Shown: positions 36,238 through 44,459, counted from the first letter of the stretch. The stretch is 64,000 nt of DNA from Parachlamydiales bacterium (GCA_019694475.1 JAIBBX010000003.1:184497-248496); one strand, 5' to 3'. Numbers and translations: made by a program. The notes: generated from the sequence alone by a model not told the origin.

Positions 36238-37075
36238 GGGTTCGGGCCTCAACCGCACTATACGAAAACCGGCAGTTTTATTGCCTCTTCTTCTTCTTTT
36301 CGCCTGTTCCCGTATGGAGCAATCGGAGAGAGAGAAGGTCCGCCGGCTCAACTGCAAGGGTGAGCCGATTTATCGCGGCCACAATGAAGTTTTTTATCCT
36401 CTACCGCAGATGCAAGCTACCCCCCGGCCTCTCTATCCTTGGGAATCAGAAACCAACCTTCCTCGCATCACCAAAGATTTTTTCCGCTGCAAGGGCAACC
36501 CCTTCAACCCGCCATTTGTAGACACGTCTGATCCTGAACATCCAACTCCCATTTCCGATTGTACGAAGCACGGCCTTCCGGTCTTGCGGGGCAAAGAGAC
36601 GGTCTATCCAGTTCTCATTGATCTTTTGAATTTTGTACAAAAAAAGACAGGCAAAAGGGTAATCATCACCTGCGGCCATCGGTGTCCTGTCCATAATACC
36701 TATGCAGATCCTTCCAAGGAAAACCGGGTTTCGAAACACCAGATCGGGGCTGAAGTCGACTTTTATGTCCAAGGTATGGAGGAAAGACCCCAAGAGATCG
36801 TTGGCATTCTCATGCAGTATTTTCAAGAAAGCCCGCTTTATAAAAAGGACAAAGAGGCGGGGGAGTTTCGGCGTCTTCGGACAACGGAGCTAACTACAGA
36901 GCCGTGGGTGAATAAAGAAATTATGATCAAGCTCTACCAGAAGCAAGAGGGGCGGGATGGGGACAATCGGCATCCCCACCCCTACATTTCGATCCAAGTG
37001 CAGTACGATAGAGATGGGAAAGAGAGGGTCAATTACAACTGGGCGAAGGCGCATCAAGGGTATCCGAAATCGTAA
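36236..37075 (+). CDS. Lipoprotein with M15-like peptidase domain
   Basis: A ~279-residue lipoprotein: signal NRTIRKPAVLLPLLLLFACS with Cys after LFA. The second half has a D-Ala-D-Ala carboxypeptidase (M15A)-like core: GKRVIITCGHRCPVHN, then SKHQIGAEVDFYV, which fits the SxHxxGxAxD zinc motif. It may trim cell-wall peptides in the periplasm. The ATG at 36236 shares CATG with the kinase start on the other strand, so the two genes have no space between them; an ATG at 36224 is possible. Confidence 0.75.
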   Translation: MGSGLNRTIRKPAVLLPLLLLFACSRMEQSEREKVRRLNCKGEPIYRGHNEVFYPLPQMQATPRPLYPWESETNLPRITKDFFRCKGNPFNPPFVDTSDPEHPTPISDCTKHGLPVLRGKETVYPVLIDLLNFVQKKTGKRVIITCGHRCPVHNTYADPSKENRVSKHQIGAEVDFYVQGMEERPQEIVGILMQYFQESPLYKKDKEAGEFRRLRTTELTTEPWVNKEIMIKLYQKQEGRDGDNRHPHPYISIQVQYDRDGKERVNYNWAKAHQGYPKS

Positions 37076-37078
37076 CGC

Positions 37079-37108
37079 TTTAACAAAAAGCGCATTTCCA
37101 TCTATAAT
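37079..37108 (+). promoter_or_regulatory. Promoter of tRNA-Leu (CAA)
   Basis: TTTAAC, 18 bases, then a perfect TATAAT (37103-37108), 13 bases before the tRNA begins. The position is right for a short tRNA leader. Confidence 0.7.
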
Positions 37109-37121
37109 AAATGAGTTTTAA

Positions 37122-37205
37122 GCCGGCGTGGCGAAATTGGTAGACGCGGTAGACTCAAAATCTACTCTTAGCAATAAGGTGCTGGTTCGAGTCCGGTCGC
37201 CGGCA
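37122..37205 (+). tRNA. tRNA-Leu (CAA)
   Basis: An 84-base type II tRNA: acceptor GCCGGCG pairs with CGCCGGC plus A. The anticodon stem GTAGA/TCTAC encloses CTCAAAA, giving anticodon CAA. The T arm is CTGGTTCGAGTCCGG. Short pieces of its 3' end occur again at 37427 and 38096, so it may be an integration target. Confidence 0.95.
37189..37205. repeat. tRNA-Leu 3' end, candidate attachment core
   Basis: GAGTCCGGTCGCCGGCA is the end of the tRNA. GAGTCCGGTCG recurs exactly at 37427-37437, and TCCGGTCGC-x-GGC recurs with one mismatch at 38096-38108, both in direct orientation. Confidence 0.4.
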
Positions 37206-37211
37206 ATATAA

Positions 37212-37241
37212 AAGAGCTGCTTTTGCAGCTCTTTTTTTTTT
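37212..37241 (+). terminator. Rho-independent terminator of tRNA-Leu
   Basis: AAGAGCTGC, TTTT loop and GCAGCTCTT form a strong stem followed by a run of T. Confidence 0.9.
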
Positions 37242-37250
37242 GCCGGCGAA

Positions 37251-37437
37251 AAAACGGTCCTCCTCCCCTGCGGGTGCACCCTGGGGACCGTTTTTAGGAC
37301 TCGAAGTGAGTCGAGTGATTTCGTCTCGAAATCACGACGCAATCGGACCCCGAAAAGCCAGGGTCCCAAATGTCTCATTTGGGAATGGCGTTACAAAGAC
37401 GAAGCTTTGCTTCGCCCGCTGAGGGGGAGTCCGGTCG
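37251..37437. repeat. Hairpin-rich non-coding stretch after tRNA-Leu
   Basis: Four dyads follow one another: AAAACGGTCC/GGACCGTTTT (37251-37294), TGATTTCG/CGAAATCA, CCCAAATG/CATTTGGG, and ACGAAGC/GCTTCG. The stretch ends in the exact copy of the tRNA 3' segment (37427-37437). The part GGTCCTCCTCCCCTGCGGG resembles sequence near 12730. There is no convincing ORF; it may be a remnant of a mobile unit or a structured RNA. Confidence 0.45.
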
Positions 37438-37469
37438 TAAAAGAGAATGAGCTTTGAGGCTCATTTCGC

Positions 37470-37931
37470 TTATTTACTTAAAATACTTCTTAAAGCCTCA
37501 GCATGTACCGAGGCAAGCGTGCTAATGGTTAACGCTTTGCCTTTTTGTTTTATTAAATCACTAATGTCTTGGCTGTATTCGTCGATGAAGAATTCATTGT
37601 TTCTCTGAATTTCACTTCGACTTTCTCCTGAGAAAAATGTCTTTAATAACCGTCTGTAGCTAAGCCAAACACTTTTCAATGAATCGGTTAAATCATTCAT
37701 TCTAAGATCAATACTTAAATTAGTGTTGTGAATTTTTCTCGCTAAAGTGTCTTTTTTGTGTGCAACATAATCAATTGTTCTTGCACTTCTTTCACAGTCG
37801 TAAGAAAAGAAGACAGCTTCTCTATCCAATTCCTGAGCTTTTGCTTCGATTTGCTCTGGAGAAGGATTAATAGGCAATCCTAACTGTTTATAAAAATTTC
37901 CATCAATTGATGACATAAATAGTTTTTCCAA
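37470..37931 (-). CDS. Protein of unknown function in the tRNA-flanked segment
   Basis: A 153-residue, mostly helical soluble protein (MEKLFMSSIDGNFYKQLGLP, later YDCERSARTIDYVAHKK). No recognised domain; the second Met (MSSID) could also be the start. It is the only gene between the tRNA-Leu and the last copy of the tRNA 3' segment at 38096, so it may be cargo of a small integrated unit. Confidence 0.65.
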   Translation of the reverse strand: MEKLFMSSIDGNFYKQLGLPINPSPEQIEAKAQELDREAVFFSYDCERSARTIDYVAHKKDTLARKIHNTNLSIDLRMNDLTDSLKSVWLSYRRLLKTFFSGESRSEIQRNNEFFIDEYSQDISDLIKQKGKALTISTLASVHAEALRSILSK

Positions 37932-38095
37932 TTAAATTGAGATCTTTTTATAGGACTATACCTCGCCCGACGTTTGTTGGTTGGTCTATGCCCGCTAGTT
38001 AAATGAAAAATAATTCAAAGTCCAATTTTTGAATTATTTTCTGAAAAATATTAATGGTTTATTTGGAATTCTTCCAGTTGAAAGTTCTGATTGCA

Positions 38096-38108
38096 TCCGG
38101 TCGCAGGC
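38096..38108. repeat. Imperfect copy of tRNA-Leu 3' end
   Basis: TCCGGTCGCAGGC matches the tRNA end TCCGGTCGCCGGC at 12 of 13 positions and is in the same direction. Confidence 0.35.
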
Positions 38109-38129
38109 CCTTTCCCGGAAAATAATACT

Positions 38130-39113
38130 ATGACAGAAATCACCCAAATCATCATCAATTGCTTGAAGACTTGCTATCTCATTGAAGCAGCCCTGCTTCA
38201 TTTGCTGCCGCTTGGAGCAGACATGAATGCTTCGGTATATAAAGTCGAAAGCTCCAATAGAACATCCTATTTCGTCAAAGTCAGGAAAGGTCATCCAGAC
38301 GATGCCGCCTTAACGATACTTGAACTTTTGCAATCAGCGGGCATACAGGAGATCATTTTCCCGATCAAAACAATCGAAGGGAGTTTAACTCAAAGATTTG
38401 GGGACTATACGTTCATTGTTTATCCATTCATCGAAGGGCAGGATGGGTTTGTCCGTTCTCTAAATGAACGGCAATGGATTCAATTCGGCAAAATACTAAA
38501 GCAAATCCATGAAATCAAAGTGCCTCAGCCTCTTCAAAAACGGATTCGCCGAGAAGATTTTTCTCCTAAATGGCGGGATGCTGTCCGGTCTATTTATGTT
38601 CAGATTGAAAATATACAGATAAAAGATGAGACAGCAAAAAAAATCAAAAAACTCCTGACAGAACATAAGGCAACGATTGAGCAGCTAGTGAATCGTGCGG
38701 AAGAACTGAGTCAAAAAATACAAAAAAAGCCTCTGCAATTTGTTCTTTGCCATTCGGATATTCATGGAGGGAATATTTTGTTAAGCGACAATGATGCTTT
38801 TCACATTGTCGATTGGGATGATCCAATCATGGCTCCTAAAGAAAGAGATCTCATGTTTATTGGTGGGGGAGTTGGAAATGTTTGGAATGAGCCTCATGAA
38901 GAAAAGCTGTTTTATGAGGGCTATGGAAATGGCGTAGTAGACAAAACAATTCTGGCCTATTATCGGCTTGAGAGGATCGTTGAGGATATTGCCATCTATG
39001 CGCAGGAATTGCTCCTAAACAGGGAAAACAATATAGATCGAGAGCAGATGTACAAGCATTTTGTAGATATGTTCAAGCCGCGCGGTGTTATTGATATCTC
39101 TCTCCTAAATTAA
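38130..39113 (+). CDS. APH(9)-like aminoglycoside/small-molecule phosphotransferase
   Basis: A ~327-residue kinase of the APH/choline kinase fold, most like spectinomycin phosphotransferase APH(9)-Ia, as I recall it. Catalytic FVLCHSDIHGGNIL (His-x-Asp...Asn), metal-binding FHIVDWDDP and the APH(9)-type KERDLMFIGGG are visible. It transfers phosphate from ATP to an unknown alcohol; resistance is possible but not shown. The ATG at 38130 (MTEITQ) is preferred; the earlier in-frame start at 38091 would begin inside the tRNA-like repeat. Confidence 0.8.
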   Translation: MTEITQIIINCLKTCYLIEAALLHLLPLGADMNASVYKVESSNRTSYFVKVRKGHPDDAALTILELLQSAGIQEIIFPIKTIEGSLTQRFGDYTFIVYPFIEGQDGFVRSLNERQWIQFGKILKQIHEIKVPQPLQKRIRREDFSPKWRDAVRSIYVQIENIQIKDETAKKIKKLLTEHKATIEQLVNRAEELSQKIQKKPLQFVLCHSDIHGGNILLSDNDAFHIVDWDDPIMAPKERDLMFIGGGVGNVWNEPHEEKLFYEGYGNGVVDKTILAYYRLERIVEDIAIYAQELLLNRENNIDREQMYKHFVDMFKPRGVIDISLLN

Positions 39114-39131
39114 GGAGAGAGATGAGTCAGT

Positions 39132-39491
39132 TTAGGTGACTTCAAAAGTCTTTGTGTACTGTGAGTCTGCCATTGGAATTCCCCAGGATGTGCATTCATT
39201 CGGATTTGCATTGATTAAGGCTTTGATTAAAAATTCGATGAGCTGGAGTTTTGGATCGCGATCCGCGATTCGATCAAGTGCTTGCGATCCGTCTTCGGTC
39301 ATTGGATCAAGGTTCGGGTTTTGTTCCCGAATCGCAAGCTCTTCTTCTTCGCGAGCGAGCTGGAGCTGATCATATTCGTATTCTGTTGAGCCTGGTTGAA
39401 GAGTTTGCATTTGGGTTTTTAGTTTGCTGATTTCATCCTCAAGCCCTTGATTACTGACTAATATTCCATAAAGTTTAAGAGTTTCTACCAT
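39132..39491 (-). CDS. Small coiled-coil protein
   Basis: A 119-residue acidic protein with a coiled-coil segment at ~18-60 (LEDEISKLKTQMQTLQ, then a Glu-rich helix). No known domain. GAGG lies a few bases before the ATG, and a near-consensus promoter (TTGACT-17-TAAAAT) stands upstream with a dyad at the transcription start. Strong local regulation suggests a stage-specific role. Confidence 0.65.
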   Translation of the reverse strand: MVETLKLYGILVSNQGLEDEISKLKTQMQTLQPGSTEYEYDQLQLAREEEELAIREQNPNLDPMTEDGSQALDRIADRDPKLQLIEFLIKALINANPNECTSWGIPMADSQYTKTFEVT

Positions 39492-39507
39492 AATACCTCA
39501 CAAGGTG

Positions 39508-39557
39508 TGCGCATAATGCGCAGATATTATTTTAACATAAAATTAATAATTAGTCAA
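39508..39557 (-). promoter_or_regulatory. Promoter with operator-like palindrome for the 39491 gene
   Basis: On the minus strand: TTGACT (39557-39552), 17 bases, TAAAAT (39534-39529). Just after the -10 element, TGCGCA-TAA-TGCGCA (39508-39522) forms a perfect dyad covering the expected start point. Confidence 0.65.
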
Positions 39558-39621
39558 TGTTTTGGTTGTTAATGAGCTGATATTGAGCTAATTGTGGAAA
39601 TAGTTAGGGGTATCCCAATAA

Positions 39622-40269
39622 TTAACAGAGAATATTCTGTTTGTTTGCGGTCAGTTCAATGAAATATTTTTTGATCGCGTTTAGCTGCTCTTTTTGTGAT
39701 TTCAAGCTTAGATATTCTAAGCTAGTGTCTGCTTCTTTAACTCTCTGAAATTCTTGATCGACTCTGTTGATTTCTTGATCTAAATAGGGGTTGGCAATCT
39801 CGATCCATTCAAATTGCGTTTCTAAAAGCTCTCTTACATCGGGAAGTACAGCTCTGTCAGCAGCCTGTGCGGCTTCTTTGGGTCCAAGAAAATGTCCTCC
39901 AGCTAGAGCAGAGACTGCGGAAATGCTTAGACCCAATGCAATCCATGCCCATGAAAACGGACTAAGCAAAAGAGGGATTGTTACCGCGAGGGGTGGAGTG
40001 GAAGCTACGCCGCCGGATGTTAATTTAGCGCAGTCGATCTGATCATCATACGTTTGCTGCCATAAAGCCTCAATTCTCTTCAGAATTGTTTGTATTCTTT
40101 TAAAAAAGAGCCGGCCTTGCCCGTCTGTTGCTAGTTCCATATCTTGAATAAAAGAATAGGACTTTCCGTTCAGCTTTCCTAAAACCGGCTGCCTTTGTGA
40201 AAAGGGGAGAGAAAACTCGATGACATGTTGTTTTGAAGAGGGGATAGAATTTAAAAAGAGTATATTCAT
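39622..40269 (-). CDS. Candidate inclusion-membrane-type protein
   Basis: A 215-residue protein with one long two-lobed hydrophobic segment at ~93-124 (LAVTIPLLLSPFSWAWIALG then LSISAVSALAGG), hydrophilic flanks and a helical, coiled-coil-like C-terminus. This layout is the hallmark of chlamydial Inc proteins, although Inc hydrophobic segments usually are nearer the N-terminus. The ATG is preceded by a perfect palindrome (TACTATTTAATAGTA on this strand) and no clear RBS. Expression may be controlled there. Confidence 0.6.
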   Translation of the reverse strand: MNILFLNSIPSSKQHVIEFSLPFSQRQPVLGKLNGKSYSFIQDMELATDGQGRLFFKRIQTILKRIEALWQQTYDDQIDCAKLTSGGVASTPPLAVTIPLLLSPFSWAWIALGLSISAVSALAGGHFLGPKEAAQAADRAVLPDVRELLETQFEWIEIANPYLDQEINRVDQEFQRVKEADTSLEYLSLKSQKEQLNAIKKYFIELTANKQNILC

Positions 40270-40284
40270 ACTATTAAATAGTAG
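40270..40284 (-). promoter_or_regulatory. Palindrome directly before the 40269 start codon
   Basis: TACTATTAAATAGTA on the plus strand is a perfect 7-bp dyad around a central base, adjacent to the ATG. It occupies the place of a ribosome-binding site, so it may be an operator or an RNA hairpin. Confidence 0.45.
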
Positions 40285-40330
40285 TTTTTTTGGGTCTAGA
40301 TTTTACGTGAAAAAAAGGCGAATAGCAACT

Positions 40331-42598
40331 CTAAAAGAAATAGCCGATTTTGGCGAGCAGAGAGTTTGCCATATATTGCTTTGCAAACTGCCCTGTATAA
40401 TTGAGAGATCCGAAAAGACCGCTGTTTCCTCGAGCAAAAAACTCGAGCCCAGGAACAAAACAGTTTTGCCCATTTTCTAGTGAAATAACCGTAAAGCCGG
40501 GAATCTGACCTACAAAAGAAGCGTCGGCAATCCTGCCTACATTCCAAGATTTCAGGTATTGGTAGGCGCCTAAAAATTGGACAGTCCAAAGACCCCATTC
40601 TTGAGATCCTGTGTAATAAGCTCTAAAACCTCCTCTTGCCTGCAAGAGTTCAGCCCAATGGGAATGTTGTTTTGCGTTAAGAGGCGCGGCTCCATGTTCC
40701 TCAAAAGCGCCCTGGCGGATAAAAGCGCAGTCGGCGCTTGCAAATGGCTCTAAGATCCAATTGCAAAGCTCGACGTCATAACCGAGAGCGAGATGAGGCA
40801 CTGCCTGCCAGCCTGAAAAATGGGCTTTTGCGTGTTCATTGAATCCAGGGAAGAAGATGTGGCGGTTGCTATCATAGTGATTGTACACGCCCGAACAACC
40901 AAGTTCAATATAGCCTCTATCAATGTATCCGCATCCCATAAGAGCGGCCATACCGGAATCGATGTCGCTATTCCCTGCATTTTCTGCTTCATGAATGTGA
41001 GTGCGGGCATAGGCTAATGCGCCAATTAGATTGAATCTGTCATCGAAATAGTCAGCTCCCAAAATAGCTCCGCCCGTTGTGGCATTGAAAGAGGGGTTTT
41101 GATCTTGTGCTTTTTGGTGCGTGAGCGTTCCGATCCCTTCTAACCAGACGGCCATGTTATCGCACTTCTGGATGCACATTTGCGTAGGCAGGTTTTGCTT
41201 TTCTTCCATGGGGCAAGACGATTGTATAGGATCTGCAGCTGCAGTTAGGGGGCTCATTCTTCTAGGATTCATGTTGATCCATCGGAGCTCTGAGGAATGC
41301 GAAGTGAGCGCCTCATTGAAATCGATGGCCGTATTTGCTGCCATGTAGGGCATAAATGCATTACGGGCATTCGAAATGGAAGCGAGGGCATCTCTCAAGC
41401 TCGCTTGATCGAGCTGACTCAATATAGTTAAAATGGGCAGTATAGACGCAGATTGTCCGACAGAATTGATGTAATCTGCAACTCTTGCCAAATTACCGCC
41501 GCCTGTGAATACGATTGTCGGAGCTAAAGTAGGAGAAATTAAAAACGCTGAAAATCCTTGATTCGTTGCAAAATCTCTCCAGGTGATCATGAATTGACCG
41601 GAGGCAGAATCATAAACTCCCACCACATTTTGACTCGTCACGCCAGGAATTGCTTCCGGAGTCGTCCAATTCGTCCCATCAAAAACAGAGAAATAGCCTT
41701 GATTGGTTGTGAAGTCAGACCATAAAACGACCACTTTCCCTAAAGCTGGATCATAGGCAGGGAACAGCGCGCTCGCAACAGTCGACCCAGGGATTGGGAG
41801 GGCAGAAGACCAATTCGATCCATCATAAATAGAGTAATAGCCTTGATGGGTTGTATCGTCGGGCCAAACGACCAACAATTGATTGTTGGTGCCCGCCAAA
41901 TTCGTCACAGGGACTGCGTGGGGCGCAGTTACATTGGTTCCGATGACTTGCGCTGCGGCCCAAGTTGTGCCATTGAATCTAGATGAATGGGCCGTTTTTG
42001 TTCCAATATCTACCCACACGCCGACGATCTGGCCGATGGGTGGATCGTAAGCAGGATTCACAATAAAAGCGTTCGTAGTGCCAACACTTTGCGGAGCTAC
42101 AGACCAAGCCGCGCCGTCAAAAATAGAAGAATAGCTCTGCATGGGCGTGGTATCGGACCAAGCGGCGACCACTTTTCCAATCGCGGGATCATAGGAGCAA
42201 AAAGGAATGATCGCCGGTGTCGCTCCAGGGATTGCCAATTTCGCAGACCAAGTGCTTCCATCAAACAACGATGAATACCCAATTGCTGTGGTATCCGTGA
42301 AAGTGGCTAACAATTTTCCCGAAGTAAAATCGTAGGTTGTTGGAATCACCCCCGTCAGAGACCCCATATTGGGAAGCTGCGCCGGAGACCCCCAGCTTGT
42401 CCCGTCAAACACAGAAGAGTATCCATTATTGGGAGGAGTCATATCGATCCATGTGACGACTATTTTTCCAATAGCTTCGTCAAAGGTGGGGTAAAAGGTA
42501 TTCGTTCCAAAACCTGGAATCGGCAAAGGCGCAGTCCATTCAGAACCAACTAAACAACCAATCTGGAAAATTGCAAGCAAACTATGTATAAATCTCAT
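40331..42598 (-). CDS. Autotransporter with seven-repeat (propeller-like) passenger
   Basis: A 755-residue type V secreted protein. A signal peptide (MRFIHSLLAIFQIGCLVGS) precedes seven repeats of ~46-50 residues (~25-360) with the pattern YDPAIGKVV-x-WSD-x9-YSSxFDGxxWS, which would form a seven-bladed beta-propeller. A helical linker (~370-450) leads to a C-terminal autotransporter barrel (~480-755) that ends in Phe (AKIGYFF), as needed for assembly by BAM. The linker/barrel junction carries several Cys (SSCPMEE, MCIQKCD), as in chlamydial Pmps, but I see no GGAI/FxxN Pmp repeats. Confidence 0.85.
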   Translation of the reverse strand: MRFIHSLLAIFQIGCLVGSEWTAPLPIPGFGTNTFYPTFDEAIGKIVVTWIDMTPPNNGYSSVFDGTSWGSPAQLPNMGSLTGVIPTTYDFTSGKLLATFTDTTAIGYSSLFDGSTWSAKLAIPGATPAIIPFCSYDPAIGKVVAAWSDTTPMQSYSSIFDGAAWSVAPQSVGTTNAFIVNPAYDPPIGQIVGVWVDIGTKTAHSSRFNGTTWAAAQVIGTNVTAPHAVPVTNLAGTNNQLLVVWPDDTTHQGYYSIYDGSNWSSALPIPGSTVASALFPAYDPALGKVVVLWSDFTTNQGYFSVFDGTNWTTPEAIPGVTSQNVVGVYDSASGQFMITWRDFATNQGFSAFLISPTLAPTIVFTGGGNLARVADYINSVGQSASILPILTILSQLDQASLRDALASISNARNAFMPYMAANTAIDFNEALTSHSSELRWINMNPRRMSPLTAAADPIQSSCPMEEKQNLPTQMCIQKCDNMAVWLEGIGTLTHQKAQDQNPSFNATTGGAILGADYFDDRFNLIGALAYARTHIHEAENAGNSDIDSGMAALMGCGYIDRGYIELGCSGVYNHYDSNRHIFFPGFNEHAKAHFSGWQAVPHLALGYDVELCNWILEPFASADCAFIRQGAFEEHGAAPLNAKQHSHWAELLQARGGFRAYYTGSQEWGLWTVQFLGAYQYLKSWNVGRIADASFVGQIPGFTVISLENGQNCFVPGLEFFARGNSGLFGSLNYTGQFAKQYMANSLLAKIGYFF

Positions 42599-42669
42599 AG
42601 GTTGACGTATACATCGAATGATTTTTTTTTGGATATCTTTAAAATGCCTGTCATGGGAAATTGTTAAGC

Positions 42670-43482
42670 ATGCTCAAAATCTTAGTCGCTATAATTTTTC
42701 TGGTAGGAGCTCAATCTATGGAAACTCCATTTAAGTACGATCTTCATCTTTCTTCTTTGCCAGGGACGAATCACCGTACGATGATCTGTTTTCATGGTTA
42801 TGGGGCGAACTTCCAAATCGCCGCTGATTTGAAGAAGCTTTACCATGTGGAAACGACTTTGGTCAGCTTCAATTTTCCAGAGCACGATCTTCATTTAAGA
42901 GAGTATGACCCCAATCAAGCAACCTTTGGCACAATTGAAGAACTCATGCCAGCGTTTTATGTTTTGAAGAAAGTGGTTTTAGAGCCGGGACTTCAATCGG
43001 TCGATCTGTATGGATTTTCAGCAGGAGGAGGCGCGGTAGTGAATCTATTAGCCGTCCTAAATACAGAAACTTATGATGCAAAACTCAAACAAATCGGAAT
43101 CGGATCTCAAGAAAAACAGAGGCTCATTGCTGCGATTGAAAAAGGGATCGTGATTCTGGATGCGCCATTAAAGTCGATTGAGGAGATCATCGATTTCCGA
43201 GGGTCATCGGAAGAGTTTGAGATTCTGGCGCAAAACTACCGCAATTCCGGTTTTAGGCCGATCGATTCTCTTCAAAAACTCAATGGGCTCTCTCTGCATA
43301 TTCTGCTCTTCTTTACGAAGAACGATGAAGTTTTATCCAATCGAGACGATGCACTTTATATCGAAAGGCTGAAGGCGGCCCAGCCTAAGGCAAAAGTGAT
43401 CGTTGCAGATGGAAATGGCCATTCTGGACTTCATCAGCCTCTTTTTGATGCATATTCGCTTGTCATAAAAAAATTGAATTGA
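42670..43482 (+). CDS. Exported alpha/beta-hydrolase-like protein
   Basis: A ~270-residue protein with an N-terminal signal peptide (LKILVAIIFLVGAQS) and an alpha/beta-hydrolase fold: MICFHGYGAN (oxyanion strand), LYGFSAGGGAVVN (Ser nucleophile in G-x-S-x-G), and late GNGHSG with the candidate His. It probably hydrolyses an ester outside the cytoplasm. A TTG nine bases upstream is in frame, but the ATG at 42670 gives a normal signal peptide. Confidence 0.75.
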   Translation: MLKILVAIIFLVGAQSMETPFKYDLHLSSLPGTNHRTMICFHGYGANFQIAADLKKLYHVETTLVSFNFPEHDLHLREYDPNQATFGTIEELMPAFYVLKKVVLEPGLQSVDLYGFSAGGGAVVNLLAVLNTETYDAKLKQIGIGSQEKQRLIAAIEKGIVILDAPLKSIEEIIDFRGSSEEFEILAQNYRNSGFRPIDSLQKLNGLSLHILLFFTKNDEVLSNRDDALYIERLKAAQPKAKVIVADGNGHSGLHQPLFDAYSLVIKKLN

Positions 43483-43518
43483 TAAGCTTCCCCGCTCCAT
43501 TAAACCTTTGGAGTGATT

Positions 43519-44418
43519 ATGACAGCTACACTTACAGCATTTTGCAACAGAGCATCAACGACTCTTTCTGGAATCGGTGCAAATTTATGGAAACGAACGG
43601 AAGGATGGAGAAAAAGAGATAACCTGATCATCGGAACGCAGCTTGCCGGGTTATCAGGCATTGCAGCGGCGGCATCATGGTTTTTACCTTATAGCTATAC
43701 AGCTCGTTTTGTTTTAAGCGGGCTTTCGTATGGCATGGCTAAATTTTACGGAGGCGCTGAAGGGGCAGCTAGGGTTTACTTCGATTATTTCCCCAAAGCT
43801 GCGGCTCTTACTTGCAGTGCAATGAAGAGTCCTCCTAAGCAGGGTGTCACAGGGGCTTGGCAAGGGGCCGATATCGATGTTACTTGGTCGCAATTTTTTG
43901 ATCCTCGCCTAGCTCAAGAAATGGGAACCCTTCTCCAAGAGAAAGAGGTTCAGTCTGCTTGGGATTTTGGATGCGGAAGCGATGCTTATTCAAAAGCATT
44001 ATTAAAACAAAAAATTCGTGCAAGCGGCCTAGATGGAAATCCTCAAACCCCAAAACTTTCAGGAGGTACTGCCGAAGTGCAGGATCTCTCAGTAGGTTTT
44101 GATCGAGAAAAGAGAGATTGCGTGATTTCGCTCGAAGTGGGTGATAAAATCCCTGCAGAATTTGCTGGCCAATTTTTAGCCAATGTTTCGAATCATGCTC
44201 TGAAAACAATCGTCATCAGCTGGGCGGTTCCTGGACAAAAAGGTTCGTGCCATCTCAATCCGAAAGAAAACGATTATGTGGTCCAGCAATTGGATGGATT
44301 GGGCTGGGAGCTTGATGTAGATGCCTCTCGCAGGTTGCGCGATGCGTCTCACCCAATTTATTATTGGTTCCAAGATTCCCTCATGGTCTTCAAGAAAAAA
44401 GAAGCTCAAGCGCAATAA
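43519..44418 (+). CDS. Membrane-anchored class I SAM methyltransferase
   Basis: A ~299-residue protein. Residues ~36-76 hold two closely spaced hydrophobic helices (LIIGTQLAGLSGIAAAASWF and ARFVLSGLSYGMAKF), a hairpin like that of Inc proteins. Then comes a methyltransferase domain: motif I AWDFGCGSDAYSKALL, motif IV-like CVISLEVGDKIPAEF, and TIVISWAVPGQKGSCHLN. The domain resembles small-molecule or lipid methyltransferases of phage and bacterial surface clusters. GGAG six bases before the ATG sets the start. It precedes a sugar transferase gene. Confidence 0.75.
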   Translation: MTATLTAFCNRASTTLSGIGANLWKRTEGWRKRDNLIIGTQLAGLSGIAAAASWFLPYSYTARFVLSGLSYGMAKFYGGAEGAARVYFDYFPKAAALTCSAMKSPPKQGVTGAWQGADIDVTWSQFFDPRLAQEMGTLLQEKEVQSAWDFGCGSDAYSKALLKQKIRASGLDGNPQTPKLSGGTAEVQDLSVGFDREKRDCVISLEVGDKIPAEFAGQFLANVSNHALKTIVISWAVPGQKGSCHLNPKENDYVVQQLDGLGWELDVDASRRLRDASHPIYYWFQDSLMVFKKKEAQAQ

Positions 44419-44431
44419 ATCTATAGCCATT

Positions 44432-44459
44432 CCCCCCAATTTTCATATATATTGGGGGG
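44432..44459 (+). terminator. Hairpin at the sugar transferase start
   Basis: CCCCCCAAT and ATTGGGGGG form a 9-bp stem with a 10-base loop. There is no T-tract. It follows the methyltransferase stop and overlaps the first possible start codon of the sugar transferase, so it may end transcription weakly or control translation. Confidence 0.45.

Noticed and set aside
37118..37378. 86-residue minus-strand ORF over the tRNA-Leu gene
   Set aside because: It is the antisense of a clear tRNA and of the hairpin stretch; such ORFs arise from tRNA sequence and no RBS is present.
38130..39113. Antibiotic resistance gene call for the APH(9)-like kinase
   Set aside because: The fold and motifs support a phosphotransferase, but nothing in the sequence shows that an antibiotic is the substrate.
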